Counted from the stretch's first letter, positions 54,501 through 63,705 are shown. The stretch: 64,000 bases of DNA from Burkholderiaceae bacterium 16 (GCA_000955785.1 JYOD01000067.1:16670-80669); one strand, 5' to 3'. Notes: generated from the sequence alone by a model not told the origin. Program-made: numbers and translations.

Positions 54501-57049
54501 CCAGCCCGACGCAGGTAATCGAGACCGACCTCGACCGCACGGCCTCTCTGACCGAGGGCCATGAAGAGCTCCAGTCGCAATTGGGTCACCGCGGCCAACT
54601 CAGGGAGGCCGACCGCACGGCTCGCGAGGTCGGCGAGGCGTGGCTCCGCCGCCCCCGAGGCACCGGTAAGGAATTCGCATGCGGCCCGTTCGAACGCCAG
54701 TGCAAAGGCAAGCGCGGGCCGGCATTCCCAGGCATCCGCGGGCAACAGCGCCGCGCCCGTGGCCAGATAGGCCAATGCGCTGGCGTAGGCCGTCGATCCC
54801 TTGGCACGCTGGCCGGCGAGCAGGTTCAGCTCGGCCAGCCGCCACCTCTCCTCGGGTGCGGTAATCAGTGCGGCACCGCGATTGAGCTGGCCAACGATCT
54901 CGAAGACGCGCTCCGCAAGCGCTTCCTGGGACGTGTGCGCGGCAAGCCTGCGCCCGATCGCAAGGTGCGCCGCGGGCCGCGCGGCTTCGGCAATCAGCGC
55001 GTAGGCCGCCTCGTGGACTCGGTCGTGCGGAAAGCGATAAGTCTCCTCGCGCCGCAACACCAGGCCGCCCTGGACCGCCTCCCACAGCGCCGCATCCAGC
55101 GTCCCTTCACTGCCGCCCAGGACCATGGTCATGATGCCTACCGCGGCTTCGTTGCCAAGACAGGCGAGCTGCTTCAGCGCTTCCTGGGTCGGTGCGGGCA
55201 GGCGGCCGAGCTTGCCGAGCATCAGGTCCACCACGTTGTCGGTGAAACCCTTGGCGCGGATCTGCCCAAGGTCCCACGACCAGCGCGCCTCGCGATGATT
55301 GAATGCAAACAGCCGCTCTTCCGCCAGGGCGGTGAGGAACTGGATCGCAAAGAATGGATTGCCCGCGGTCTTCTCGTGCACCAGTCTGGCGAGCGCCTCG
55401 CCGCGCTCCGGCGTGCAATGCAGGGCATCGCCGAGAAGCCGGCCGACATCGTCGCGCCCCAGGCTCGTCAGCACGATCTCCCGCACGCTTGCCCCGCCCT
55501 GGCGGATGGCCGTCAGTCGCGCCAGCAGCGCGTGCCCGGGCGTGACTTCGTTATCGCGATAGGCGCCGATCAGCAGCAGATGCCGCACCTCCGGCTGGGT
55601 CGCGAGATGCTCGAGCAGGTCCAGTGTTGCCGCGTCCAGCCACTGCAGGTCGTCAAGGAAGAGCGCCAGCGGATGCGCAGCCTGCGCAAAGACGCCGATG
55701 AGGCGGCGGAACACGAGCTGGAAGCGGTGCTGTTCGTCGCGCGGCGGAACTTCCGACACTGGCGGCTGCGGGCCAAGGATGAGCGCCAGTTCCGGGATGA
55801 GCGGCACCATGAGCCCGATGTTCGGGCCCAGCGCCTCGGCCAGCCCGGCGCGCCACGGTGCCAGTTCCGCCTCACTCTTGCCCAGCAGCGGGCGTACCAG
55901 TCCCTGCAGCGCCTGCGCCAGCGTTGCATACGGGATGTCCCGCTTGTACTGATCGAACTTGCCTGAAGCGAACAGGCCGCGATGCGGCACCAGCGCACGG
56001 TGCAACTCGTGCACGACCGTGGTCTTGCCGATGCCCGAGTAGCCGGACACCAGCACCAGCTCCGGCGCGCCCCCGGACACCACGCGGTCGAAGGCGCCGA
56101 GCAGCACCCCAATTTCGCGATCCCGACCGTAGAGCCGCTCCGGGATCATCAGCCGGTCCGGCAGGTCATGCTCGCCAGGCGCGAACGTGTCGATGCGCCC
56201 CCGGCTTTCCCATGCGGCCAGGCAGCGCCGCAGATCCGCCTCCAGCCCGCCGGCCGTCTGGTAGCGCTCCTCCGCCGTCTTGGCGAGCAGCTTCATCACC
56301 ACGGCAGAGAGCTGGACCGGGCTCGCCGGTACCCGCTCGGCCGGCGCCATCGGCTGCCGGGCGAGGTGGCAGTGGACCCAGTCCATCGGGTTGCCAGCGG
56401 AGAACGGCAGCGTTCCCGTCAGCATCTGGTAGAGCGTCACGCCCAACGCATAGAGATCGCTGCGCGCATCGACCGACCGGTTCATGCGGCCGGTCTGCTC
56501 AGGCGCCATATAGGCCAGCGTGCCGGCGATCTCGTCTGGTCGCGTCGGCGCCTGTGTCTCGCGCGGCAGCCGCGAAGCCAGCCCGAAGCCAGTGAGTCGC
56601 ACCGCCCCATCGGCCTGGTTCACCAGGATGTGTGCTGGCTTGAGGTCCTTGTGAATGAAGCCGCGCTGGTGGAGCTGGCCAAGGGCCCCACTCACGGCAA
56701 TCGCCAGGCGCAGGAAGCGGCCAGCCTCCATGGGGGTGCCCATCAGGCGATCGAGCGGCTCACCGCCGGGATCCTCCAGCAGCAGGACCGTCCTGCCATG
56801 TTCGCGCACCAGTTCCAGGGGCCGGGCGGCCCAAGCGGGGTCCAGCGCCTCCTTCAGGCTGAATTCGTGTGCCAGGCGCCCGAGATTGGCAGGCATCGGA
56901 TGCTCGGTCGCGAGCCACAAGGCCAGCACCGCCTCGCGCTGGCCATCGGCAGCGAGGCGCCAGCCCCGACCCAGGACGCGTTCGCCGTCCTTCCACAAGA
57001 CCTGGAAGCTGACGAGACGGTCAGCATCGAAACGAAAAACTGAATGCAT
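51542..57049 (-). CDS. Giant hybrid sensor: Ser/Thr-kinase-like, AAA ATPase, GAF, PAS and histidine kinase (copy 2)
   Basis: Starting at the ATG at 57049 this gene also encodes exactly 1835 residues, like its paralogue at 27918, and the two match from MxSxFxF to the end; that is why I prefer it to 57145. Domain order is the same: kinase-like domain with HKDLKP and LTGFGLAS in place of DFG, AAA ATPase (GYSGIGKT; LALFLDDLQWLD), helical middle, GAF, PAS, and histidine kinase (SIAHEVSQPLAAIV; NLVMNGIEAM). It appears intact. No regulator is adjacent; a truncated MFS lies behind it and an ISKra4-like remnant in front. It probably works with the FixJ-type regulator at 45524. Confidence 0.89.
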   Translation of the reverse strand: MHSVFRFDADRLVSFQVLWKDGERVLGRGWRLAADGQREAVLALWLATEHPMPANLGRLAHEFSLKEALDPAWAARPLELVREHGRTVLLLEDPGGEPLDRLMGTPMEAGRFLRLAIAVSGALGQLHQRGFIHKDLKPAHILVNQADGAVRLTGFGLASRLPRETQAPTRPDEIAGTLAYMAPEQTGRMNRSVDARSDLYALGVTLYQMLTGTLPFSAGNPMDWVHCHLARQPMAPAERVPASPVQLSAVVMKLLAKTAEERYQTAGGLEADLRRCLAAWESRGRIDTFAPGEHDLPDRLMIPERLYGRDREIGVLLGAFDRVVSGGAPELVLVSGYSGIGKTTVVHELHRALVPHRGLFASGKFDQYKRDIPYATLAQALQGLVRPLLGKSEAELAPWRAGLAEALGPNIGLMVPLIPELALILGPQPPVSEVPPRDEQHRFQLVFRRLIGVFAQAAHPLALFLDDLQWLDAATLDLLEHLATQPEVRHLLLIGAYRDNEVTPGHALLARLTAIRQGGASVREIVLTSLGRDDVGRLLGDALHCTPERGEALARLVHEKTAGNPFFAIQFLTALAEERLFAFNHREARWSWDLGQIRAKGFTDNVVDLMLGKLGRLPAPTQEALKQLACLGNEAAVGIMTMVLGGSEGTLDAALWEAVQGGLVLRREETYRFPHDRVHEAAYALIAEAARPAAHLAIGRRLAAHTSQEALAERVFEIVGQLNRGAALITAPEERWRLAELNLLAGQRAKGSTAYASALAYLATGAALLPADAWECRPALAFALAFERAACEFLTGASGAAEPRLADLASRAVGLPELAAVTQLRLELFMALGQRGRAVEVGLDYLRRAGVEWSAHPAKAEVEQEYARMWRQIGDRPIDALIDLPRMADPDAVGTMDVLTALMPPAWYTDENLRALVIGRMANLSLEHGNSDASCLGYAWLSMVLAPQSGDYAAGYRFGKLGLDLVDQRGLDRFKARVYQVVGGHVLQWTHPIRDASSLVRRGFDLSNKQGDRTFAAFTSNNLITHLLASGAPLADMEREAEAAIAFAREAGFGLVVDRITPQRQLARTLRGLTSVFGSFNDSGFDEDRFERHLEQDQGLALVTCWYWIRKLQARFLAADHAGAIAAAERARPLLWTSPSFFEQAEYHFYAALARAACCDAAAAADRGRHLEALAGHHRQLQAWAEYCPGNFENRAALIGAEIARMDGREADAMRLYEQAILSARDNDFIHNQALANELAARFYAARGFEKIAWVYLRDARHGYRRWGAEGKVRQLDGLYPALGEEESAPASTRTIGASVEHLDLATVIAVSQAVSGEIFLDKLVDTLMRTAIEQAGAQRGLLILHQGAGQRIAAEATTCGHTITVQLHDQSVPGTALPLSILHHVLRSRETVVLDNAESQGPFSVDPYIRLHRARSILCLPLLTQAKLIGVLYLENNLAPRVFVPARAAVLKLVASQAATALENSRLYRDLEQREAKIQRLVEANIIGICIWQLDGRILEANDAFLRMSGYDREDLRSGRLGWADLMPASAQPPGAPLAAFSVAGTVPPFEKDLVRKDGRRVPVLLGSANFEDGVDQGVSFVLDLTERKRAEQALHQARAELAHVARVTTLNALTASIAHEVSQPLAAIVANASAALRWLGRQPPDLAEVREAVEGIVQNGHRASAVIEGMRGLLRKTAAVTVRLDLNELVKETITLISGEVSRHQILLRTELAPGLPLVAGDRVQLQQVLLNLVMNGIEAMTEVADRPRELVIRSLCAKPQTVRVAVEDAGIGLAPQVMERAFDAFYTTKAQGLGMGLAICQSLVESHGGRLWASANSPCGSVFQFALPARQK

Positions 57050-57144
57050 TGGCTGATTTTTAACGGCTTCCTCAACAGCCGTGCAGTGTAGATGGAATGG
57101 TCGCCTCCCGCCTCGGCGAATCGTATACGAAAATAAAATTGTCA

Positions 57145-57795
57145 CTACTTGAGAGCGTGCAAAATGAAGGCCGCCGCTTGCGTATACCGAACCAAAAGTG
57201 CCACCGGTTCGCGGGAGCGTAAAAAGCCTTGGGGTTGTAACTCAGAGGCGAGCCCAAATTGCTCGAAGAGCTCAACTGTTTCCCTCAGCAAGGGTTCCGT
57301 CGGTGGCTCATACCTGGCAAGTCTCTCGACGAGGTCACCGTTGATCACGGCACAGCGAACCTGAGCAAGCAAATGGACACCGTTCGGCGACCACCGCATT
57401 TGTTGACGCTTGGACATACGCTGGTTCAGTACCTGATTGACCGCAGACTCGGCCGGTGCGGTTGAGATAGTGTTGCTTGAGCAGTAACCGCATGCACCGC
57501 AGTATGAGTAAAAACGCGGACTTCGCAGCCTCGCCTTGCAGAAAGCGATACGAAAGACGAACGACTTCGTGTCCTCGATGCCGAGTCTGTTTCCGCACAG
57601 TTGACAGCGACCGGCGACGCGGATGAACTGGTCTACCTGCTCGTTCAAGACCACGGCCTGAAGCTGTCGCGTAGTTCTTGCGACTCGCGAATGAACAAGC
57701 CCAGCCCGGATACGAGCGCAAGGCGCAACATCGGCGTCGCCCTCGATCACTCCGACTGTAATCACCTTGGAGGGCTGTACACCCCTCTCTTTCAA
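57145..57795 (-). pseudogene. ISKra4-like transposase remnant with internal deletion
   Basis: The frame joins a zinc-ribbon-like N-terminal part (RCQLCGNRLGIEDTKSFVFR, SPRFYSYCGACGY) directly to the C-terminal part of an ISKra4-type transposase (SAVNQVLNQRMSKRQQMRWS, HLLAQVRCAVINGDLVERLA). The catalytic middle is gone. I identify the family by these recalled segments, so family assignment is less sure than the remnant status. It ends ~95 bp before the giant kinase start and so borders its promoter. Confidence 0.55.
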
Positions 57796-58082
57796 TACAG
57801 GCTTGGATCGAGATGCGCATAGGGTTAGTCTCAGTAGACTCTAGACCACTTTCCTGACGGATTTGCCCCCCGCTTTGGCCACTCCCGCCCAATAGCCAGG
57901 CCAATAGCGAATCAGCAGCCGCCTCCGCGCAGGGATACGCATGCTGTTGCAGCCTATATTTAGCTCAGCTTTCTCTGGGAGCGGCGGCTCGACGAATACG
58001 GGTAGCGTCCACGTCACACGGACGCAGGCAACTGCTCCGCGCAAGTTGACGCCCCAGCCTGCGTCAACACACCTCCCCAAGC
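57796..58082. other. Intergenic region before the toxin-antitoxin pair
   Basis: About 290 bp with no supportable gene; possibly the rest of the ISKra4-like element. Confidence 0.4.
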
Positions 58083-58108
58083 TATACTTGTACCAGTTCC
58101 AGTACGAG
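58083..58108 (+). promoter_or_regulatory. Promoter/operator of yefM-yoeB
   Basis: A TATACT -10-like hexamer (58083-58088) runs into TTGTACCAGTTCCAGTACGAG, which has two GTAC half-sites 12 bp apart. YefM-type antitoxins bind TGTACA-like palindromes at this position, so autoregulation is likely. A GAGGGAGG ribosome site follows before the ATG. Confidence 0.55.
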
Positions 58109-58127
58109 TTCCCTGAGGGAGGGCACT

Positions 58128-58391
58128 ATGCGCACTATTCACTTCTCCGACGCCCGCAGCAACCTGAAGGCGGTCATGGACCAGACCATCGACGATCACG
58201 ACGCCGTGCTCATTACACGCCGAGACGCGCCGAACGTGGTGCTGATGTCCGAAGCCCAATATGAAAGCTGGAAGGAAACGATGTACCTGCTGCAGTCGCC
58301 GACCAACGCCGAGCGCATCCTGCGCAGCATCGCCCAACACCGTCGCGGTGAGGCGGTGGAGCGCCAGTTGATCGACCCCGATGGTGAATGA
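58128..58391 (+). CDS. yefM: YefM-type antitoxin (Phd/YefM family)
   Basis: This 87-residue protein has the N-terminal Phd/YefM DNA-binding fold (HFSDARSNLKAVMDQ, LITRRDAPNVVLMSEAQYES) and a C-terminal toxin-wrapping helix (NAERILRSIAQHRRGE). It neutralises the YoeB toxin encoded next and represses their common promoter. The antitoxin stop overlaps the toxin start (ATGA, 58388-58391), the usual coupling that keeps antitoxin in excess. Both genes look intact and sit among IS debris. Confidence 0.92.
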   Translation: MRTIHFSDARSNLKAVMDQTIDDHDAVLITRRDAPNVVLMSEAQYESWKETMYLLQSPTNAERILRSIAQHRRGEAVERQLIDPDGE

Positions 58392-58657
58392 CGCGCAGCA
58401 TCCAGTTCATGCCCGACGCCCGGGAAGACTACCTCTACTGGCAGGGCCAAGACAAAAAGACCCTCAAGCGCATCAACCAGCTGATCCAACAGATCCAGCG
58501 CACCCCCTTTGAGGGCATCGGGAAGCCCGAGCCTTTGGTGGGCAAGCTCAGTGGCTACTGGTCACGCCGCATCGACGACGCCAACCGCCTCATGTATTTC
58601 GCGGACGACGACAGCGTCGTGCTGATCAACTGCCGCTACCACTACGGCGACAAGTAA
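58388..58657 (+). CDS. yoeB: YoeB-type mRNA endonuclease toxin
   Basis: This 89-residue RelE/YoeB-fold ribosome-dependent mRNA interferase has catalytic residues at E48 (GKPEPL), R67 (DDANRL), H85 and Y86 (CRYHYGD), matching E. coli YoeB. The segments DYLYWQGQDKKTLKRIN and LSGYWSRRID are typical of the family. It is translationally coupled to the antitoxin. It is likely active and can stabilise the surrounding DNA or slow growth under stress. Confidence 0.93.
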   Translation: MTRSIQFMPDAREDYLYWQGQDKKTLKRINQLIQQIQRTPFEGIGKPEPLVGKLSGYWSRRIDDANRLMYFADDDSVVLINCRYHYGDK

Positions 58658-58811
58658 GAGAGGGAAATGGCGTTCCTGAACTGCTGTTCACCCTTATCAC
58701 GCACAACCCATAGTTGCCATCCCGATGATCTGTCGAAAAGGCTCGGGCGTGCGTCTCGGCGCGCAACCTGGAACAGATGGATCTGTTACGGTCGGTGATG
58801 TCCGTCCGCGC

Positions 58812-59130
58812 AAGGAGCGTGTGCGCAAGCCAATGGCGCAGCATGGCATTCGCGCCCGCCACAAGCGTAAGTACATTGCGACGACCGACTCCAATCATGA
58901 CTTGCCGGTAGCGGCCAACCTGCTGGAGCGCAACTTCAGTCCGACGGCGCCTAACCAGGTCTGGACCAGCGACATCACCTACGTGGCCACGGCCGAAGGC
59001 TGGCTGTACCTGGCGGTCATCATCGACCTGTTCAGCCGGTAGGTGGTTGGCTGGTCGATGCGCCCGCATATAAAGGCCGATCTGGTAACCGATGCGCTGC
59101 GTATGACCTGGTTCCGCCGGCGCCCTGATC
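58812..59130 (+). pseudogene. IS3-family OrfB fragment with in-frame stop
   Basis: The frame reads RVRKPMAQHGIRARHKRKYI, NLLERNFSPTAPNQVWTSDI and VIIDLFSR, then a TAG at 59040, then VVGWSMRPHIKADLVTDALR. This is the centre of an IS3 integrase (the first catalytic Asp is in WTSDI). Neither the start nor the second half is present, so it is a dead fragment between the toxin gene and a racemase fragment. Confidence 0.75.
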
Positions 59131-59158
59131 CTGCAACACCTGCCTCGCATTGGGCTGA

Positions 59159-59386
59159 CCTGGCGCGACAATTCGATCCGACAACGCCGATGCAGTATTG
59201 ATCAGCTGCGCCGGCATACAGGTGAGCGACGTCATCGAAGAGATCGAGCGTGCCGGCAAACCCGTCATCACCAGCAACCAGGCCCTGCTTTGGCACTGCT
59301 TGCGCACGCTGGGCCTTGCGGACCGCCCCACAGGATTCGGCAGCCTGCTGGCGGGCAATTTCGACAAGGGCACATACCTCCCTTGA
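59159..59386 (+). pseudogene. C-terminal fragment of an Asp/Glu racemase / maleate isomerase-type enzyme
   Basis: The frame reads NADAVLISCAGIQVSDVIEE then KPVITSNQALLWHCLRTLG and GFGSLLAG, typical of the C-terminal lobe of maleate cis-trans isomerase and arylmalonate decarboxylase relatives, with the catalytic cysteine in ISCAG. The first ~170 residues are missing; an in-frame stop precedes it at 59156. It adjoins an IS3 fragment, which probably explains the truncation. A LysR remnant on the far side of the next gene may have been its regulator. Confidence 0.6.
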
Positions 59387-59405
59387 CGAGGTGAGCCAGC
59401 GCTTC

Positions 59406-62400
59406 TCAGTCGCGCTGGCCGGATGGTCGCGCAGCATCCAGCAGTGCCCTGGCCTGCTGCCACTCAGCGGTGTCGAACCCTTCCGTGAAGGACTCATGTA
59501 GGCCGGCCAGCATCTGCCGCGCAACTTCCGCATTGTCCTGGTCTTGCCATAGCCGAGCCCGACCCAGCGCCGCGCGCAGCTCGAGCGACTTCGCGCCTTG
59601 CTGGCGGCCGATGGCGATGGACCGATGAAAGCACGCTGCCGCCGCTTCGGGGTCAGCAGCCCCGTCCGGGCGATGGAGAAGCAGTTCCGCCTGGAGCCGA
59701 TGCAACTCCGCTTCAAAGAAACGTTCTCCCGTGTTGCCGACCGTGGCCAGCGCGTCAGCCAGCACGTCCAGTCCCGCCTGCGCCTGGTCGGCGTTCTGGT
59801 AGGTTTGGGCCAGCAGGGCCAGGAAATAAGGCCGCCCCAGCTCGGCGCCCGTGGCCTGGTAGGCGGCCAGGCCCTCGCGTATCTGGGCAATGCCCTCCTC
59901 ACTGCTCCCCTGCTCGGCCAGCGCCCAGCCCCGCAAGATGGTTCCCCATGCGAGCCAGAACGGAAATCCTTGCTCGGTCGAGAGCGTGATGGTGGCGTCG
60001 GCGCACTCCCGGGCCAGTTGTGTCTCATGCCGCAGCTGATGCAATTCGGCGGCAAAGGCCAGGCCGAGAGCGAGGCTGAAAGGATGAGAAAGCCTGCGGG
60101 CCAGCGCCAGCGCCTCTTGGGCAGCCTTGCTGGCCTGAGCCGGAAAGCCCTGCAGCCATAAGACCCATCCCAGAAGGCAGAGGCCACGGACCCCATGGTC
60201 CATCTCATAGAGTGCGTCATGGGCCTGACGCCGTTCAGGGTCATAGTGGGCAAGCCCCCGCTCCAGGTGCGCCCGGGCCTGGTGGAACTTGCCCAGAAAG
60301 AGCGACGATCCTCCCAGCGCGATATGAGCGTGCTCGAGCAGCACCGGGTCTTGCGCGTTCTCAGCCAACTCGAGCAGCGCCTCCCCTAATTCATACGCCG
60401 TGTGATGCTGCGCACGAAGTGAAAAGAAAGTGCGCAATCCCAACTTCACCTGGAACAGCTGCGGGGTTTCACCACCGTGTTCGCACAAGGTCAGGGCTCG
60501 GGCATAGTTGGCCTCCACCTCCGACGAGGCATAACCTCTCGCAGCAATCAAGGCTGGGCCAAGGGTGACGCGCAAGGCAAGATCCTGGCGCGCGCGTTCG
60601 GGCGCGTCGGGCAGGCGCTTGAGCAACTCCAGCGCCGTACTCAGGTGACGGATGGCGTCTAGATGCGCCGAACGCTCAACGGCCTGGCGCCCGGCGCAGT
60701 GCAGGTACTCCACCGCCTTGGGGATGTTGCCGCTGAGACTGTAGTGATGTGCCAGTTCGCTGCAGTGGTCTCTCAAGTGATGCCGGAAGAGGATCTCGAT
60801 GGCCCGGCCTGTGCGCTCATGTAACGCGCCGCGCTGTTCCGAGAGCAGAGAGTGGCCTGCGACTTCCTGGGTGAGGGCGTGCTTGAACGCATACTCGACT
60901 TCCGGGAATGCCGGCCGCCCGTAGATAAACTCTCCCGCCTGCAGGCCGGCCAGCAGTGGATAGAGGCGCTCCTCCGACTGCCCGGTGACCTGCCGGATCA
61001 GGCTCAAGGGGAGTTCCTTGCCGATCACGGCCAGGGTCTGCAGCAGTTCCTTCTGCGCGAGTGGCAGCCGGTCCATGCGCGCCGCGAGCACGCCCTGTAC
61101 CGTGGTCGGAATATGCAGCGCGGCCGGGGTCTTTTCAATACGGTAATGGCCGGGTTCACCGAGCAGCGCCTTTTCCTCGGCCAGGGTCTGGACGACCTCC
61201 TCCATGAAAAAGGGATTGCCCTCGGTTTTTTCGAGTATAAGATGCCTGAGCGGCGCGAGGCTGGGGTCATTGCCCAGCAAGTCGCCGAGCAAGCCTTGCG
61301 CCTCGGCTGGACCGAGCGGGGCGAGCCGCAATGCGGTGCCATTGTCCTTGTGCCCCCACGCGCACTGATACTCGGGGCGGTAGTTCACGAGCAGCAGAAT
61401 CCGGGCTTGCGCCATTCGCTCGATGAAGTAAGCGAGGAAGGCTTCGGTCTCGCTGTCCAGCCACTGAAGGTCCTCGAACAGCAACTCGACGGGCTGATTA
61501 AGGCTCTCTCGCACCAGAAGGCGCGTGATGGCCTCGAACGTGCGCTCGCGGCGGAGGCTGGCGCCCATGTCCGCCAGCGCCGAGCCGAGCTCGCCGATGC
61601 CCAGCAGATACAGCAGGTAAGGCATGACGTCTTCGAGACTGCGCTCCAGCGTGACGATCTTGCCCGCGAGCTTCTCGTGGCAGCGCCGCTTGTCGTCCTG
61701 GGCAGTGAGCTGGAAATAATTCCTCAGGAGTTCGATGAGCGGCAAATACGCAAAGGCTTTGCCGTGCGACACCGAGAAGGTCTCCAGCACCAGGCAGCCG
61801 CTCTGCGAGCGCGCCTTGAACTCGTGGAACAGCCGCGACTTGCCGACCCCGGCCTCCCCCACCACCGCGACGATCTGCCCGTGTCCGGTGGTGGACTGGT
61901 TCAGCGCCAGGTGCAGCGCCTCCAGTTCGGCTTCACGGCCCACGAAGCGGGCCAGGCCACGGTGGGCTGCCACTTGCAAGCGCGTGCGCAATGCCCCGAG
62001 ACCAAGCACTTCATAGACCGCGAGCGGCTCGGGGATGCCTTTGACCTGGGCGTCTCCCAGCGCCTTGAACTCGAAGTACCCCTGCGCGAGCTTGTGGGCG
62101 GATTCGCTCACGAGAATGGACGATGGCGCGGCCATCGTCTCCATCCGCGCAGCAATGTGGATCGTGTGCCCCACCGGGTCATAGTCAGTGTGCAGGTCGT
62201 CCTTGCGGATCGAGCGCACGACTACCTCGCCGGTGTGGACGCCCACCCGGATCTGCAGCGAGATGCCCTGCTCCAGCCGCAGCTTGTCGCTGTGCCGGTG
62301 CATTGCTTCCTGCATGCGCAGCGCCGCATACAGCGCGCGCTGGGTATGGTCCTCATGGGCGATGGGCGCGCCGAACAGCGCGAGGATGCCGTCGCCCAAC

Positions 62401-62819
62401 GACTTGGCCACGTAGCCCTCGTAGTAATGCACGGCCTCCATCATCAGCTCGATGACGGGGGTAATCAGGCGGTTTGCCTCTTCCGGGTCCCGGTCGTGGA
62501 TCAGTGCGGTCGAGCCCGCCATGTCGGCAAACAGCACGGTGATGGTCTTGCGTTCGCCGGCGGTCACTCCGCGGGCTTCCAGCGCCGCCTGCTCGGCCCG
62601 GATGCGCTCGGCCAGGTGCGGTGGAGTGTAATGAACGGGGGCGGCGGACGAGGCTTGCGGTATTTCGCTGACGGGCTCGCCGCAAGCGTTGCAGAAGCGC
62701 GCCGCGGGGCTCAGTTCGTGGCCACACCGCGCGCAGAGGCGCGCCAGCCGGTTGCCGCATTGCTCACAAAAATTGGCGCCAATGGCATTCTCGAACCCGC
62801 AAATTGTGCAGCGCGCCAT
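59406..62819 (-). CDS. Zinc-ribbon / class III adenylate cyclase / AAA ATPase / TPR protein
   Basis: This protein of about 1137 residues begins with two zinc-ribbon CxxC pairs each (C4-C7/C18-C21; C29-C32/C43-C46). A class III cyclase domain follows (about 93-270; metal-binding D99 in VLFADMAGS and D143 in SLGDGI, K139). Next comes a STAND-type ATPase (Walker A GEAGVGKS; VELLFEDLQWLD), and TPR-like helices to the C-terminus. The ATG at 62819 has GGAGG 5 bases upstream and fits the family's start; a GTG at 62831 is also possible. Such proteins are thought to be signal-dependent cyclases or regulators, but few are characterised. It appears intact, flanked on both sides by broken genes. Confidence 0.87.
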   Translation of the reverse strand: MARCTICGFENAIGANFCEQCGNRLARLCARCGHELSPAARFCNACGEPVSEIPQASSAAPVHYTPPHLAERIRAEQAALEARGVTAGERKTITVLFADMAGSTALIHDRDPEEANRLITPVIELMMEAVHYYEGYVAKSLGDGILALFGAPIAHEDHTQRALYAALRMQEAMHRHSDKLRLEQGISLQIRVGVHTGEVVVRSIRKDDLHTDYDPVGHTIHIAARMETMAAPSSILVSESAHKLAQGYFEFKALGDAQVKGIPEPLAVYEVLGLGALRTRLQVAAHRGLARFVGREAELEALHLALNQSTTGHGQIVAVVGEAGVGKSRLFHEFKARSQSGCLVLETFSVSHGKAFAYLPLIELLRNYFQLTAQDDKRRCHEKLAGKIVTLERSLEDVMPYLLYLLGIGELGSALADMGASLRRERTFEAITRLLVRESLNQPVELLFEDLQWLDSETEAFLAYFIERMAQARILLLVNYRPEYQCAWGHKDNGTALRLAPLGPAEAQGLLGDLLGNDPSLAPLRHLILEKTEGNPFFMEEVVQTLAEEKALLGEPGHYRIEKTPAALHIPTTVQGVLAARMDRLPLAQKELLQTLAVIGKELPLSLIRQVTGQSEERLYPLLAGLQAGEFIYGRPAFPEVEYAFKHALTQEVAGHSLLSEQRGALHERTGRAIEILFRHHLRDHCSELAHHYSLSGNIPKAVEYLHCAGRQAVERSAHLDAIRHLSTALELLKRLPDAPERARQDLALRVTLGPALIAARGYASSEVEANYARALTLCEHGGETPQLFQVKLGLRTFFSLRAQHHTAYELGEALLELAENAQDPVLLEHAHIALGGSSLFLGKFHQARAHLERGLAHYDPERRQAHDALYEMDHGVRGLCLLGWVLWLQGFPAQASKAAQEALALARRLSHPFSLALGLAFAAELHQLRHETQLARECADATITLSTEQGFPFWLAWGTILRGWALAEQGSSEEGIAQIREGLAAYQATGAELGRPYFLALLAQTYQNADQAQAGLDVLADALATVGNTGERFFEAELHRLQAELLLHRPDGAADPEAAAACFHRSIAIGRQQGAKSLELRAALGRARLWQDQDNAEVARQMLAGLHESFTEGFDTAEWQQARALLDAARPSGQRD

Positions 62820-62954
62820 GGGAGCCTCCACGGACTTCCTCCGGGTAAATTAAACGCCCCATTGCCTTTCATCGCAAGACCGACTCGTCTCTGCATGATC
62901 GCCTGGATCGGGCTGAGCGTTGCGCGGCGCACTTGGGGCGCTCCTCTGCCCTGC

Positions 62955-63705
62955 CTACTCTCTCAAGGTCTCGACGATCTGTTCGCGCAGCCACTGGTTA
63001 CCCTCGTCATTTGTCGAAGCTTTCATGCCAGTGCACCGTGACTTCGACCTCGGGAATCTTGACCGGCAATGGATAAACGGTGAACTGCCCGTGCTGGTTG
63101 AACGCTTGCGCCACGCGTCGCGGTAGCGTGACCATCCAGTCGGTGCGCTGCAGGATCTGGGGCGTCACGGTGAAATGCGGCACCTGAAGCGCGATACGCC
63201 GCCGCAGGCCTGCGGCCCGCAGTGAGTCGTAGATATTGCGGTGACTACTTTCACTTGGCGCCACCGCGATATGGGAAAGCTCGAGAAAACGCTCCGCGGA
63301 CAGGCTGCGCGCCGGCAGCCCGGGGCGCTTGCGTGTCATGCACACGTAGTCCTCATGAAACAGCAGCGCATATCGTGTTACCGGCCTGAGACCGGCAGAT
63401 TGCCGATGGCGAAATCGAGCTGGCCAAGCCGCAAGGCTTCTTCCACCTGAGCTACCAGCACCTGCCTGACCTCCAGTTGCGTTTGCGGCGCGACCCGCTG
63501 CAGCCTTTCGCATAACGGGGGCAGGAAGACCTGTTCTCCGATGTCGGTCATGGAAAGGCGAAATACCCGTTCGCTGGTGCCGGGGTCGAAATGTTCCGTG
63601 TGGCGCAGGGCCTCGCGAATCGACGCGCGCGACGGTGGCGTCGGATCAGGTAGTGGTCGCGGCATGGAGGCCATGTCCCGTGGAGAAGGCAAGCCAGCGT
63701 GGAGG
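62955..63705 (-). pseudogene. LysR-family regulator remnant (no HTH, two frameshifts)
   Basis: From 63692 the frame encodes the linker and effector domain start (REALRHTEHFDPGTSERVFR, LSMTDIGEQVFLPPLC, LDFAIGNLP) and stops at 63378. Another frame continues with RYALLFHEDYVCMTRKRPGL and TDWMVTLPRRVAQAFN to a stop at 63007. A third frame ends DEGNQWLREQIVETLRE at a TAG at 62955-62957. The N-terminal helix-turn-helix is absent. The gene is therefore broken three ways. It may have controlled the racemase fragment at 59159 before the cyclase gene was placed between them. Confidence 0.7.

Noticed and set aside
53687..55966. Long plus-strand open frame (759 codons) opposite the second giant kinase
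   Set aside because: It is a shadow of the GC-rich minus-strand gene: low complexity, Arg/Gly/Gln-rich and no recognisable motif.
60852..63041. Long plus-strand frame (729 codons) opposite the cyclase/ATPase protein
   Set aside because: The minus strand has clear zinc-ribbon, cyclase and Walker motifs; the plus-strand frame has none.
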